64,000 nt of DNA from an uncultured Massilia sp. (lineage in GTDB: Bacteria; Pseudomonadota; Gammaproteobacteria; Burkholderiales; Burkholderiaceae). The translations under genes and the position numbers were made by a program. The notes under the pieces are model-generated. The model was not told where the DNA came from. It worked only from the letters and a program-made list of their open reading frames with translations, and ran no database searches. Below are positions 51,178-61,540 of the stretch, piece after piece; the first letter of the stretch is position 1; every line of letters starts with the position of its first letter. The stretch covers positions 7,641-71,640 of the forward strand of contig CAMLMV010000033.1 in NCBI GenBank assembly GCA_946481275.1, written 5' to 3'.

Positions 51178-51948
51178 TCAGCCGGCGTGGTCGCGCATCC
51201 ACTCCTTCAACCCGTTGACCCAGCTCTTGGCCGGCAGGTTGTAGCGCCGCTTGATGTCGGCCGCGCGCTCGTACAGCACGGCGAAATCGATCTGCGGCGC
51301 GTCCTTGAACGCGATGACGACGATGTTGGCGTCGTGGACCTCGGGCAGCCAGACGACGGCGTCGAATGCGTCGCGCATCGCATCGAGGTTCTTGTCGTAG
51401 TTGGAAAAATCGCCGAACACGTTGGCCGTCATGACGCCGCCATCCTTCAGGCAGGCGGCGCAGGCCGCGTAGAACTCGGGCGTGTCGAGCACGGGGCCGC
51501 GCGCTTCCTCGTCGTACAGGTCGACCTGCAGCACGTCCACCGTGCCGTGGTTCGCGTCATCCATCACGAAGTCCAGCGCATCCATCTCGCGCACGTCCAG
51601 GCGCTCGCCGTCGGACGGCAGGCCGAAGTGTTCGCGGCAGATGGCGATCACGTTCGGATTCAGCTCGACGGCCGTCACGCGCGCCTGCGGAAAACGCTGG
51701 TGGCAGAACTTGGTCAGCGCGGCGCTGCCGAGTCCCAGCTGCACGATGCGGCGCGGGTCCGGCAGGAACAGCATCCACATCATCATCATCTGGACGTATT
51801 CCAGCTCGATCGCATCGGGCCGCGCCAGCCGCATCGCGCCCTGCACCCACGAGGTGCCGAGGTGCAGCGAGCGCACGCCTTCGAATTCGGTGATCGTGGC
51901 CGGCGGGTGGCCGGGCCGGGCAAAGCGGGGATCCCTGGCGTTGGTCAT
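51178..51948 (-). CDS. Spermidine synthase-like methyltransferase-fold protein
   Basis: A 256-residue Rossmann-fold protein: RIVQLGLGSAALTKFCHQRFP, the acidic strand VTAVELNPNVIAICREHFGL, DVREMDALDFVMDD and VDVLQVDLYDEEARGP match the aminopropyltransferase core. The N-terminal beta domain of full-length spermidine synthase is reduced. Catalytic details are not certain, so aminopropyl transfer is likely but not shown. The ATG shares a base with the stop of the upstream TonB-like lipoprotein (TAATG), and both are on the minus strand. Confidence 0.82.
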   Translation of the reverse strand: MTNARDPRFARPGHPPATITEFEGVRSLHLGTSWVQGAMRLARPDAIELEYVQMMMMWMLFLPDPRRIVQLGLGSAALTKFCHQRFPQARVTAVELNPNVIAICREHFGLPSDGERLDVREMDALDFVMDDANHGTVDVLQVDLYDEEARGPVLDTPEFYAACAACLKDGGVMTANVFGDFSNYDKNLDAMRDAFDAVVWLPEVHDANIVVIAFKDAPQIDFAVLYERAADIKRRYNLPAKSWVNGLKEWMRDHAG

Positions 51949-52328
51949 TACGGCAGCGACCACGCGTACTGGACGGGTTGCCAGGCGGCGACCGTGTGGC
52001 CGTTCTTCAGCGCGGGCTTGAAGCGGCACAGCCGCAGCGCGGCCTCCGCGGCGTGATCGAGGATCGCGTAGCCGCTCGACTTGAGCAGGCGCGATTCACG
52101 CACGGTGCCGTCGCTGCCGACCAGGAAGGCCATCATCGACACGCCGCTCATGCGCGCCTGCAGCGCTTCCTGCGGGTAGACAGGCGGCGCGCAATGCTGG
52201 TCCGGCACCTGCTGCTGCGGCGGTTGCTGCGGCTGCGCGGGCGCGGCGGCCGTGCGGGTGGCAGGGGACTGGACGCAGCCGGCCAACAGCGCCAGCGCGG
52301 TCATGCAAAACAGGGGTAGTCGGATCAT
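51948..52328 (-). CDS. TonB C-terminal domain lipoprotein
   Basis: A 126-residue periplasmic lipoprotein. The start at 52328 opens MIRLPLFCMTALALLAGC, with lipobox LAGC. After a Pro/Gln-rich linker (QPQQPPQQQV) comes a TonB C-terminal domain (PPVYPQEALQARMSGVSM, DGTVRESRLLKSSGYAILDHAAEAALRLCRFKPALKN by position 52100-52010). It lacks the TonB membrane anchor, so it cannot energise transport in the usual way; such proteins may be structural. A longer start is possible but would prepend Arg-rich residues. Confidence 0.85.
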   Translation of the reverse strand: MIRLPLFCMTALALLAGCVQSPATRTAAAPAQPQQPPQQQVPDQHCAPPVYPQEALQARMSGVSMMAFLVGSDGTVRESRLLKSSGYAILDHAAEAALRLCRFKPALKNGHTVAAWQPVQYAWSLP

Positions 52329-52392
52329 TCTTCGCGTACTCCAACGTCGACGAAACCGGGAGTATCGCACGATCGTGCGCTTTCGCGGCAAA

Positions 52393-52550
52393 TTCGGGGT
52401 CAGAGCACATTATAAATGGTCGTTGCGCCCAACGTCGTCTATTGTGCGGGTAAGTACGAAGAACGGCGTTCAATGCGCGAGACGGCGCTGGAAAAACGGG
52501 ACCTGACCCCGAATCTGAGCAATTTCCTAAAACCGGGCTCTGACCCCGAA
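52393..52550. repeat. REP/MITE-like element with 14-bp terminal inverted repeats
   Basis: TTCGGGGTCAGAGC (52393-52406) is inverted as GCTCTGACCCCGAA (52537-52550). A third, partial copy (CCTGACCCCGAAT, 52502-52514) lies inside. The same core occurs in a tight hairpin at 61472-61527. No transposase is in the window. The element fills the gap between the kinase gene and the TonB-like lipoprotein. Confidence 0.8.
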
Positions 52551-52559
52551 GTGTCGAGT

Positions 52560-53878
52560 TCAGGCTGGGAGGATCAGGGTGACGGCCAGGCCGCCGCCCT
52601 CGCGGTTGCCGAGGGTGATGCGGCCGCCGTGGGCTTCGGCGATTTCCCGCGCCAGCGCCAGGCCGAGGCCCGTGCCGCTGCGCTTCGTCGAGTAGAAGGG
52701 GACGAGGGCGTTCGTCAGCACGGCGTCGTTCATGCCCGTGCCGCGGTCGAATACGTCGATGCGCACGACGTCCTGCACGCGCCGTACGTGCAGTTCGACG
52801 TCTTCCGGGCGCGAGCCGGATTCGTGGGCGTTCTTCAGTAGATTCAAAAGAGCCTGTTCCATCTGCGCGCGGTCGATGTGGGCCGGCGTCTCCGGCAGTT
52901 CGCCGCCCACGCGGAACGCCACCTGGTCCGCCAGGCCGGCCACGAAGTCGGTCCAGGCGATCGTCTCGAGGCGCGGTGCCGGCAGCTTGGCGAAGCGCGC
53001 GTAGCCGAGGATGAAGCTCTCCAGGTGGCGCGTGCGCTCGCCGATGGTCTGCAGGATCTGCGGCAGGCGTTCCGTCTGGCCGCGCCGCACGAGTTCCGTG
53101 CCGGAGTGGGCGAGCGATGCGAGCGGGGCGAGGGAGTTGTTCAGTTCATGACTGATGACGCGGATGACTTTTTTCCACGTCTGCACTTCCTGGCGCCGCA
53201 GTTCGGCCGTCAGCTGGCGCAGCAGCAGCAGCTCGTGGCGCCGGCCGTTCAGGCTGAAGTTGCGGCGGGCGAGGTGGTAGACTTCTTCCTCTTCGCCGTC
53301 GCCGGCCGTGAACAGGCCATCGCCGCCGCGCGCCAGCGCTTCCACGAGGGCCGGTGTCTTTTGCAGCACGTCGTGCAGCGCATGGCCTTCCAGTTTATGC
53401 CCCTCGAACAGCAGCTGGCGCGCGGCCACGTTCGCGTAGACGATCACGCGATCCGACGCGCCCGGCGGCTCCGTCACGAGCAGCATGGCGACGGGCGTGT
53501 TCTGCACCATCGTGTCGAGCAGCAGTTCGCGCTGCACGAGGTCGAGTCTCTGCTCGCGCAGCACTTCGCCCAGCGCGTTGTGGGCGGCGATGAGATCCGA
53601 CAGTTCGTCGTTCTGCGGCCAGTGCAGGCTGAACGAAAAGTCGCCGTCGCGGTAACTGGTGACCGTGCCCTCCAACGCGCGGAACAGCGACAGGATCGGC
53701 TGCACCTGCGAGCGCAGCGTGATGATGGAAATCGGCACGACGCACAGCAGACAGATGCCCAACACGGCCAGCGGGCGGCCCGGCAGCAGATGGTCGAGCG
53801 CCAGCGCGATGATGATCCCGACGGCCAGCAGGGTGCCGACGAGGGCCGACCAGCGCGTGACGAGCGACAGCCGGAATT

Positions 53879-53882
<4 letters not shown>
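52560..53882 (-). CDS. NtrY-like sensor histidine kinase
   Basis: A 440-residue inner-membrane kinase. Two N-terminal segments (WSALVGTLLAVGIIIALAL, PLAVLGICLLCVVPISII) precede a HAMP-like stretch and a PAS-like region (about 120-215; TVEMVQNTP-type start at residue 120). The H-box holds His245 in IRVISHELNNSLAPLASLA, which is the NtrB/NtrY form. The ATPase domain has NLLKNAHESG, DRGTGMND and GTGLGLALAREIAEAHGG. It overlaps the NtrC-type regulator gene by 4 bp and is its cognate partner. It is the last gene of the ABC/two-component operon. Confidence 0.92.
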
Positions 53883-55213
<1,331 letters not shown>

Positions 55214-55237
55214 GCCCGCTAGCATATCACTGCCGGG

Positions 55238-56473
55238 TCACACGCTGCGCGTCGCGGTGGCCGGCGAAATGCTGGCCGCGCGCCATGCCGGACCGTACGC
55301 CGCCGCCACGCCCAGCAGCCAGAAGCCGAGGGCGCCGAACACGAGATACCCGGCCGGCAGGCGGGCCATTTCCAGCTTGCTGACGAGGAGCTGGTTCAGC
55401 GCGAGGCCCAGCGCCACGCCGCCGAACACGCCGGCGCTCGTGATCATGAAGTTCTCCGTGATGAAGTAGCGCAGGATGTCGGTCTTCTTCGCGCCCAGCG
55501 CGCGGCGCACGCCGATCTGCTTGCGGCGCTGCGTGACCCACAGGCTGGCCATGCCGACGATGCCGCTCGCGGTGATCAGGAGGAGCAGCACGCTCACCGT
55601 GATCAGCATCCACTGCAGCGCGACGTCGGCGCGGTAGCGGTCCTTGCGGTCTTCGTCGACGGTCTTCAGCTTCGTGATCATCGGCGTGGCGGACGACTTG
55701 TGCAGCGCTTCCTCCGCTTCCTTCATCACGCGGTCGCGCTGGCCCGGCTCGGTGCGGATCGCGTACAGCACGACCGGTTCGCTGCCGTACAGGCGCGCCG
55801 GCATGATCACGGACTGGTTGCCGCGTTCGCCGACTTCGCCGTGGGCGCTCATCAGGCCTTCGACGACGCCGACCACCTGCACGCCGCGCGCATCCTTGCC
55901 GGTGCCGAAGTACATGGTCTTGCCGACGGCCGCCTGGTCCGGCCACAGTTTATCCGCCAGCGGTTTCGTCAGGATGACCTGGGGCGGCGGCTCGGCCGTC
56001 GTGTCCTCGTTGACGTCGAGGAGCTCGCCCGGCAGGAAGTCGCGGCCCTCGACCAGTTTCAGGCCGAAGGTCTGTACGAGCGAGTCGCCCGAGACGAACT
56101 GGGAGGCGACGGCGCTGGGCTTGTCCTGGCGCGGATCGACGGCCACGCTCGTGTTGCTGCCGCTGCGCGACAGCGGCATCTGGCTGACCTGGGCGACGGA
56201 CGCCACGCCGCCCACGGCGCGCAGCAGCGCGGTCTGGCGCTTGATGTTGGCGAGGCGCTGTTCCGGGGTGTCGTTCGACAGGCTGCGCACGGTGACGTAA
56301 AAGGTCGAATGTTCGTCGGACAGGCCGGACGGCCGCGCGGCGACGGCGCGCCGCTCGTTGACGATGTGGGCCGCGTTGGCCAGGATCGCCAGGCTCAGGG
56401 CGACCTGCAGCGCGACGAGGATCGGACCGGTCTTGTTGCGCAGCAGCGCGGACAGGATGGGACGGATTTCCAT
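55238..56473 (-). CDS. FtsX/MacB-type ABC transporter permease (second)
   Basis: A 411-residue inner-membrane permease: one N-terminal segment (GPILVALQVALSLAILANAA), a periplasmic MacB_PCD-type domain (about 40-280), then three C-terminal segments with the FtsX pattern (LQWMLITVSVLLLLITASGIVGM, RRKQIGVRRALGAKKTDILRYF). It lies 10 bp downstream of its partner permease and 24 bp upstream of the NtrC-type regulator, all on the minus strand. It probably forms a heterodimer with the other permease in a MacB-like exporter that works from the periplasm. Confidence 0.92.
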   Translation of the reverse strand: MEIRPILSALLRNKTGPILVALQVALSLAILANAAHIVNERRAVAARPSGLSDEHSTFYVTVRSLSNDTPEQRLANIKRQTALLRAVGGVASVAQVSQMPLSRSGSNTSVAVDPRQDKPSAVASQFVSGDSLVQTFGLKLVEGRDFLPGELLDVNEDTTAEPPPQVILTKPLADKLWPDQAAVGKTMYFGTGKDARGVQVVGVVEGLMSAHGEVGERGNQSVIMPARLYGSEPVVLYAIRTEPGQRDRVMKEAEEALHKSSATPMITKLKTVDEDRKDRYRADVALQWMLITVSVLLLLITASGIVGMASLWVTQRRKQIGVRRALGAKKTDILRYFITENFMITSAGVFGGVALGLALNQLLVSKLEMARLPAGYLVFGALGFWLLGVAAAYGPAWRAASISPATATRSV

Positions 56474-56483
56474 GGCGTTCTCC

Positions 56484-57794
56484 TTACTGCGATTTCAGCT
56501 GGATGGCGGGCGTGACCTGGCAGGCGCGCCAGGTCGGCAACAGGCCGGCGAGGATGGCGGCGCCGACCGACATCACGAAGGTCACGATCAGCATCTGCCA
56601 GTCCATCTGGGCCACGGCCGCCGTCTGCTTGCCCTGCATGGAGATCAGGGCCAGCGCGCCGAACGCGAGGACGAGCCCCAGCACGCCCCCGACGAGGCCC
56701 ACGACGCTGGTCTCGATGAGGAACTGGCGGAAGATGTCGCCGCGCGAGGCGCCGAGCGCGCGGCGCACGCCGATCTCGGAGGCGCGCACCGAGAACTTCG
56801 CCAGCAGCAGGCCGATGGTGTTCACGAGGCACAACACGAGGAAGCCGAACGCGAGCCAGGTCTGCAGCTTGCTGTCCTTGCCGACGACCTTCGTGAACAC
56901 GAGCCACTCCGGCACGTCGTACAGGCGGTTTACGGCGTTGCGCTTCAGGCGGCCCAGCTTGCGCTGGTCGGCCGCGTAGTTGTCGAGCCAGGCCTGCAGG
57001 TCGGCGCGGTCGCCGGCGGATGCCGTTTCGAACCACACCGTGATCCACGTGCACTCGGACGCCAGGCGCGCGGCGAAGCCGGGACCGGAATTCGACGTGC
57101 AGCTCATGCTGCCGTTGTGCGTGACTTCGTGGCGGATCGACGTCGTGAACGGCATGAAGAATTCCTCGCCGGCGCCGTAGCGCACGCCGCCGTTCAGGCG
57201 GTAGAAGCGCGGCAGCGGCATCCAGTTGTCGATCACGCCCACGATGGTGAACGGGAAGCCCATCAGCATGACGCGCTGGCCGACGGGATTGGCGTCGCCG
57301 TACAGTTTTTCGGCGATCTCGCGGCTGAGGACCACGACGTCGGCGCCGCGCGCCTCGTCCTGTTCCGTCCAAGCCTGGCCGTGGAGGAAGGGCACGTCGA
57401 ACATGGCGAAGAAGTCGCGCGTGGGCGCGAGGCCGGACAGGTTGAACGGCTGGATGTCCGTGCGCGGCGGCTGGATCGGCGCGGAGACGCCGTACAGCGC
57501 CGTGCGGCGCACGCCCTGGCCGCCCTTGATCAGGTTGACGGCGTCCTTGTAGCTGATCTGGATGTCGTCCGGATCCTCGCCCGGCGTGTAGCCCTCGACC
57601 GGGCCGTTGTCGATCAGCGGCACGAACAGCCGGCTGCTCTTCTGCGGGATCGGGTCGCTCGACATCATGTGCAGGATCGTCAGCGTCGACACGCTGGCGG
57701 CCACGCCGACGGCCAGCGTCAGCACCATCAGCGCGGTGAGGGCGGGGTTGCGGCGCAGGCTGCGCACGCCGAGTTTGAAGTAGTAACCGAACAT
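56484..57794 (-). CDS. FtsX/MacB-type ABC transporter permease (first)
   Basis: A 436-residue permease of the same type: N-terminal segment (PALTALMVLTLAVGVAASVSTLTIL), a large periplasmic domain with DVVVLSREIAEKLYGDANPVGQ, then three C-terminal segments (WLAFGFLVLCLVNTIGLLLAKF, SEIGVRRALGASRGDIFRQFL). Paired with the second permease and with the ATPase gene 9 bp upstream. Such tripartite systems move peptides, antibiotics or lipoproteins out of the periplasm and do not carry substrate through the membrane. Confidence 0.92.
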   Translation of the reverse strand: MFGYYFKLGVRSLRRNPALTALMVLTLAVGVAASVSTLTILHMMSSDPIPQKSSRLFVPLIDNGPVEGYTPGEDPDDIQISYKDAVNLIKGGQGVRRTALYGVSAPIQPPRTDIQPFNLSGLAPTRDFFAMFDVPFLHGQAWTEQDEARGADVVVLSREIAEKLYGDANPVGQRVMLMGFPFTIVGVIDNWMPLPRFYRLNGGVRYGAGEEFFMPFTTSIRHEVTHNGSMSCTSNSGPGFAARLASECTWITVWFETASAGDRADLQAWLDNYAADQRKLGRLKRNAVNRLYDVPEWLVFTKVVGKDSKLQTWLAFGFLVLCLVNTIGLLLAKFSVRASEIGVRRALGASRGDIFRQFLIETSVVGLVGGVLGLVLAFGALALISMQGKQTAAVAQMDWQMLIVTFVMSVGAAILAGLLPTWRACQVTPAIQLKSQ

Positions 57795-57803
57795 GGCGCC
57801 TCC

Positions 57804-58517
<714 letters not shown>

Positions 58518-58536
58518 GGCTTGTCCTTTGGGTTGG

Positions 58537-59805
58537 TTACTGATTGATCGAGATGCGTTGTGCGTTATTGAAAGCGTCGGTGCCGGCGACGACGACCTTG
58601 TCGCCCTGTTTCAGGCCCGAGACGATTTCGACGGCCGACATGCTCGTGGCGCCCATGCGGATCGGCGTGCGCGTGGCGATCCCGTCGCGCACGACGTACG
58701 CATAGCGTCCACCCTCGCTCTCGACGAACGGGCCGCGCGCCACCATCAGCACGTTCGGTTTTTCTTCGATGAGCAGGCGCGCCATTACGCGCTGGCTCTG
58801 GCGCAGGCCCTTCGGCTGTTCGCCGTCGAAGCGCACGCGCGCCAGCACCATGCTCTTGACGACTTCCGGCGACAGCGCCGACAGCTTGCCCGTTGCCGTG
58901 CCCGAGGGCAGCGTGACCTCGGCGTTCATGCCCAGGCCCAGGTCGGCCGCATAGGTTTCCGGCACCTCGATCTCGACTTCGAGCTTCGACAGGTCGACGA
59001 GCGTCATCAGCGGCGCGTTCGCGGCGACGACCATGCGGTCCTGCACGTTCAGGGTGCCGATGAAGCCGTCCACGGGCGCGCGCACGGTCAGCTCGTCGAC
59101 GCGGCGCTGCGCTTCTTCCATCGACAGGCGCGCGCGTTCCAGGTCGTTCAGCTTCGTCTTGATCGCGAGCGCGACGTCCTCGCCTTCCAGCAGCGCGGCC
59201 TGCGAGGCGTGCTTCGCGCGGATCTGCGCGGACTGCACGGCGTCCTTCGCCTTCTGGTAATCGATCTTGGCGATGACGCCCAGCTGGCCCACGCTGTCGT
59301 AGCGCTCCAGCGTGCGTTGGGCCGACAGGCGGTCGATCTCGGCGGTGTCGGCCTCCTTCTGCGCCAGCAGCTTCTGCTTGCGCGACAGGATCTGCTGGCG
59401 CGCCACCTCGGCCTTCAGGCCTTCGTACGCGGACGTCTCGCGTTTCAGCACGTCCGTCAGGTCGGGCGATTCCAGCACGGCCAGCACCTGGCCCTTTTTC
59501 ACGGTGTCGCCGGCGGCGACCTTCAGGTTCACGGTGGCGGGCGCCTTGGCATACAGGGTCGGGCTGACGGCGGCGACGACGCGGCCGTTGACGGAGGCGT
59601 CGCGCACGAGCGTGCCGCGCGTGACCTCGGCGATGCGCAGGCGCGACGCGCTGACGGACGCCTCGCTGCCGCGCCACGTCGACACGAGGCCGGCGCACAG
59701 GGCGGCCACCAGGACGGCGCTGCCGATCCAGAGCGCGCGGCGCTTCAGCTTGTGGCCCGGGGGCGGGGCGATGACGGCGTCTTGTTGTGATGTATCGCGG
59801 ATCAT
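58537..59805 (-). CDS. HlyD/MacA-type periplasmic adaptor
   Basis: A 422-residue membrane fusion protein; the ATG at 59805 gives a short cytoplasmic tail and one anchor (ALWIGSAVLVAALCAGLVS). A lipoyl-like half-motif (ATVNLKVAAGDTVKKGQVLAVLESP, split by a helical hairpin at about 120-210) pairs with PVDGFIGTLNVQDRMVVAANAP; a beta-barrel and membrane-proximal domain follow (ARVRFDGEQPKGLRQSQRV, IRMGATSMSAVEIVSGLKQGDKVVV). First gene of the operon adaptor-ATPase-permease-permease-regulator-kinase. The outer-membrane factor is not encoded here. Confidence 0.92.
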   Translation of the reverse strand: MIRDTSQQDAVIAPPPGHKLKRRALWIGSAVLVAALCAGLVSTWRGSEASVSASRLRIAEVTRGTLVRDASVNGRVVAAVSPTLYAKAPATVNLKVAAGDTVKKGQVLAVLESPDLTDVLKRETSAYEGLKAEVARQQILSRKQKLLAQKEADTAEIDRLSAQRTLERYDSVGQLGVIAKIDYQKAKDAVQSAQIRAKHASQAALLEGEDVALAIKTKLNDLERARLSMEEAQRRVDELTVRAPVDGFIGTLNVQDRMVVAANAPLMTLVDLSKLEVEIEVPETYAADLGLGMNAEVTLPSGTATGKLSALSPEVVKSMVLARVRFDGEQPKGLRQSQRVMARLLIEEKPNVLMVARGPFVESEGGRYAYVVRDGIATRTPIRMGATSMSAVEIVSGLKQGDKVVVAGTDAFNNAQRISINQ

Positions 59806-59839
59806 GATGTGGACACGAATGATGGACAGTGCCGATGTT

Positions 59840-59855
59840 TGCACGATCCGTGCCA
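59840..59855 (-). promoter_or_regulatory. Sigma-54 promoter of the ABC/two-component operon
   Basis: On the minus strand TGGCACGGATCGTGCA matches TGGCACR-N4-TTGCA except G for T at the first base of the -12 box; GG and GC are 10 bases apart. It lies 35 bp before the adaptor ATG at 59805. Confidence 0.8.
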
Positions 59856-59882
59856 GTATCTAACCCCTTGATTTCATTGACG

Positions 59883-59945
59883 CGGACAGCGGACACGGCC
59901 GCGTCCGCGACTGTCCGGGGCCCGTATGGACGGACAGTCGCGGAC
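59883..59945. promoter_or_regulatory. Inverted operator repeats upstream of the ABC/two-component operon
   Basis: GTCCGCGACTGTCCG (59903-59917) and CGGACAGTCGCGGAC (59931-59945) form a perfect 15-bp inverted repeat with a 13-bp spacer. Further CGGACA half-sites lie at 59883-59888 and 59890-59895. Within each arm the half-sites are 10 bp apart. The position, 30-105 bp upstream of the minus-strand sigma-54 promoter, is that of an enhancer site for an NtrC-type regulator. Confidence 0.8.
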
Positions 59946-60017
59946 GGTCTTGATATTCCGGAAACCGGCCATAATTTCTTGGCAACAATAATCCGGCGCC
60001 GCCGAGGAAAGTCCTGC

Positions 60018-61520
60018 ATGACCTCATTCAAACCCGAACCGGACGCCGATGACCGGCTCGACGACGCCACCTGGCGCGACCTGCTGCTGCCCCGTTACAC
60101 GGACATGCTCGCCCCCGGCACCAGCATCTTTGGACGGCAGGTGCTGGAGCGCGACCTGCGCGGCGGCCTGGATGATGCGGCCGTGGCATCGAGACGAGCC
60201 CGCGTGCAGGCACTGCTCGACGATCCCGCGCAGCTGGACGCCCTCGAGCGCAAGCTGGCCTGCCTGCGCGAAGCGGACACCGACGTGGCCGCGCTGCTGT
60301 TCGCGGACACGCAGCCGCCGCGGCCCGCCTGGGTCGGCCGGCTGCTCTGGCTGCCCGTGCTGCTGGCGGCATCGATCGCGGCCGCGCTGCTCGTCTCGCC
60401 GTGGGGCTGGGTCGGCACCGGCGTCGCCATGTATTTCCTCGTGATGGTGCACATGCGCTACCAGGACCGCGTCGGCCTCTGGACGCGCTCCGTGCGCGCG
60501 CTGCAGATGCTGCTGCGTGCGTGTTCGCTGCTGGACGGCAGCGGCCTCGCGCTGGCGTCCTCGTTCACGGGACGGGGCGCGCGGGCAGGGCGGTTGAGCC
60601 GCTCGCTGGACCGCTCGCTGCTGGCCGCATCCGGCGTGCCCGGCGCGCGCGAATACGCGGACTGGTTCGCGGCGGCCGACGTACGCCACTATTACCGCAC
60701 GCTGGCTCGAGTCTTCGGCGCGCGCGACTTTCTGCGCGAGTGCTACTGGCTGTGCGCGGAATTGGAAGCGGACGTCGCGCTGGCCCGTCACCTGCGCACC
60801 CGCCCGACGTGGTGCTGGGCCACGCGCACCGGCGCGCGCACGCTGGCGGTGGAGGGCGGCGTGCATCCGCTGCTGGACGAGGCGCGCGGACTGTCCGTGG
60901 CGCTGGACGGCAAGGGCGCGTTCCTGTCGGGCCAGAACGGCGTCGGCAAAAGCACGTTCCTGCGCATGCTGGGCCTGAACCTCGTGGTCGCGCGTGCGTT
61001 CGGCTTCTGCTACGCGCAAGCGGCCAGCCTGCCGGCGCTGCCGGTCGTGGCCAGCATGCAGAACGAGGATTCGCTGCTCGGCGGCCAGAGTTTATATGTC
61101 GCCGAGCTGGCGCGTGCACGGGCGCTGCTGGCGCGCGCCCGCGGTCCGCGACCCGTCGTGTGCCTCGTCGACGAAATCTTCCGCGGCACGAATCACGAGG
61201 AATCCGTGTCGGCCGCGACGGCCGTCGCCGACGCACTGGCGCGGCACGCGCTGGTGGTCGTCTCGTCGCACAACCTCGTGCTGGGTTCCCTGCTGGCGGA
61301 GTCGCTGGCGCCGTGGCGCATCGTGCGCCGCGGCGACGGCCTGCAACTGGAGCCCGGCGTGCTGGGACGCACGAACGGCGTGGCGCTGCTGGCGGAGCAT
61401 GGCTTCGATGCCGCCATCCAACGCAAGGCCGAGCAGGTGGCGGGATGGCTGGCCCGCGAACGCCAACCAGCACCGGGGTCAGAGCCCGATTTTGGGCAAT
61501 TGCTCCAAAACGGGCTCTGA
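60018..61520 (+). CDS. Membrane-anchored MutS-like ATPase
   Basis: A 500-residue protein; GAGGAA lies 9 bases before the ATG. Two adjacent hydrophobic segments (about 115-155; LLWLPVLLAASIAAALLV and WVGTGVAMYFLVMVHM) are followed by a helical lever region and a MutS domain V-type ATPase: Walker A SGQNGVGKST, MQNEDSLLGGQSLYVAELAR, Walker B CLVDEIFRGTNHEES and VVVSSHN. There is no mismatch-recognition or connector domain, so it is not a mismatch repair MutS; such membrane MutS-like proteins are uncharacterised. Its last 16 codons and stop lie inside a REP hairpin. It is divergent from the ABC operon across the shared control region. Confidence 0.85.
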   Translation: MTSFKPEPDADDRLDDATWRDLLLPRYTDMLAPGTSIFGRQVLERDLRGGLDDAAVASRRARVQALLDDPAQLDALERKLACLREADTDVAALLFADTQPPRPAWVGRLLWLPVLLAASIAAALLVSPWGWVGTGVAMYFLVMVHMRYQDRVGLWTRSVRALQMLLRACSLLDGSGLALASSFTGRGARAGRLSRSLDRSLLAASGVPGAREYADWFAAADVRHYYRTLARVFGARDFLRECYWLCAELEADVALARHLRTRPTWCWATRTGARTLAVEGGVHPLLDEARGLSVALDGKGAFLSGQNGVGKSTFLRMLGLNLVVARAFGFCYAQAASLPALPVVASMQNEDSLLGGQSLYVAELARARALLARARGPRPVVCLVDEIFRGTNHEESVSAATAVADALARHALVVVSSHNLVLGSLLAESLAPWRIVRRGDGLQLEPGVLGRTNGVALLAEHGFDAAIQRKAEQVAGWLARERQPAPGSEPDFGQLLQNGL

Positions 61521-61527
61521 CCCCGGT
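61472..61527. repeat. REP hairpin with 17-bp perfect arms, overlapping a gene end
   Basis: ACCGGGGTCAGAGCCCG (61472-61488) is inverted as CGGGCTCTGACCCCGGT (61511-61527). The loop has its own symmetry (TTTTGG/CCAAAA around GCAATTGC), so almost all 56 bases can pair. The core equals the element at 52393-52550. The TGA stop of the MutS-like gene lies in the right arm (61518-61520). Lying between convergent genes, the hairpin may also act as a terminator or transcript stabiliser. Confidence 0.92.
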
Positions 61528-61540
61528 TTGAGGTGGCGCA

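Noticed and set aside
52393..52550. Insertion sequence or truncated transposase
   Set aside because: The stretch is too short to code for a transposase and shows only REP-type inverted repeats.
59946..60017. A second sigma-54 promoter directed toward the MutS-like gene
   Set aside because: No GG-N10-GC pair with an acceptable -12 box was found on the plus strand in this stretch.
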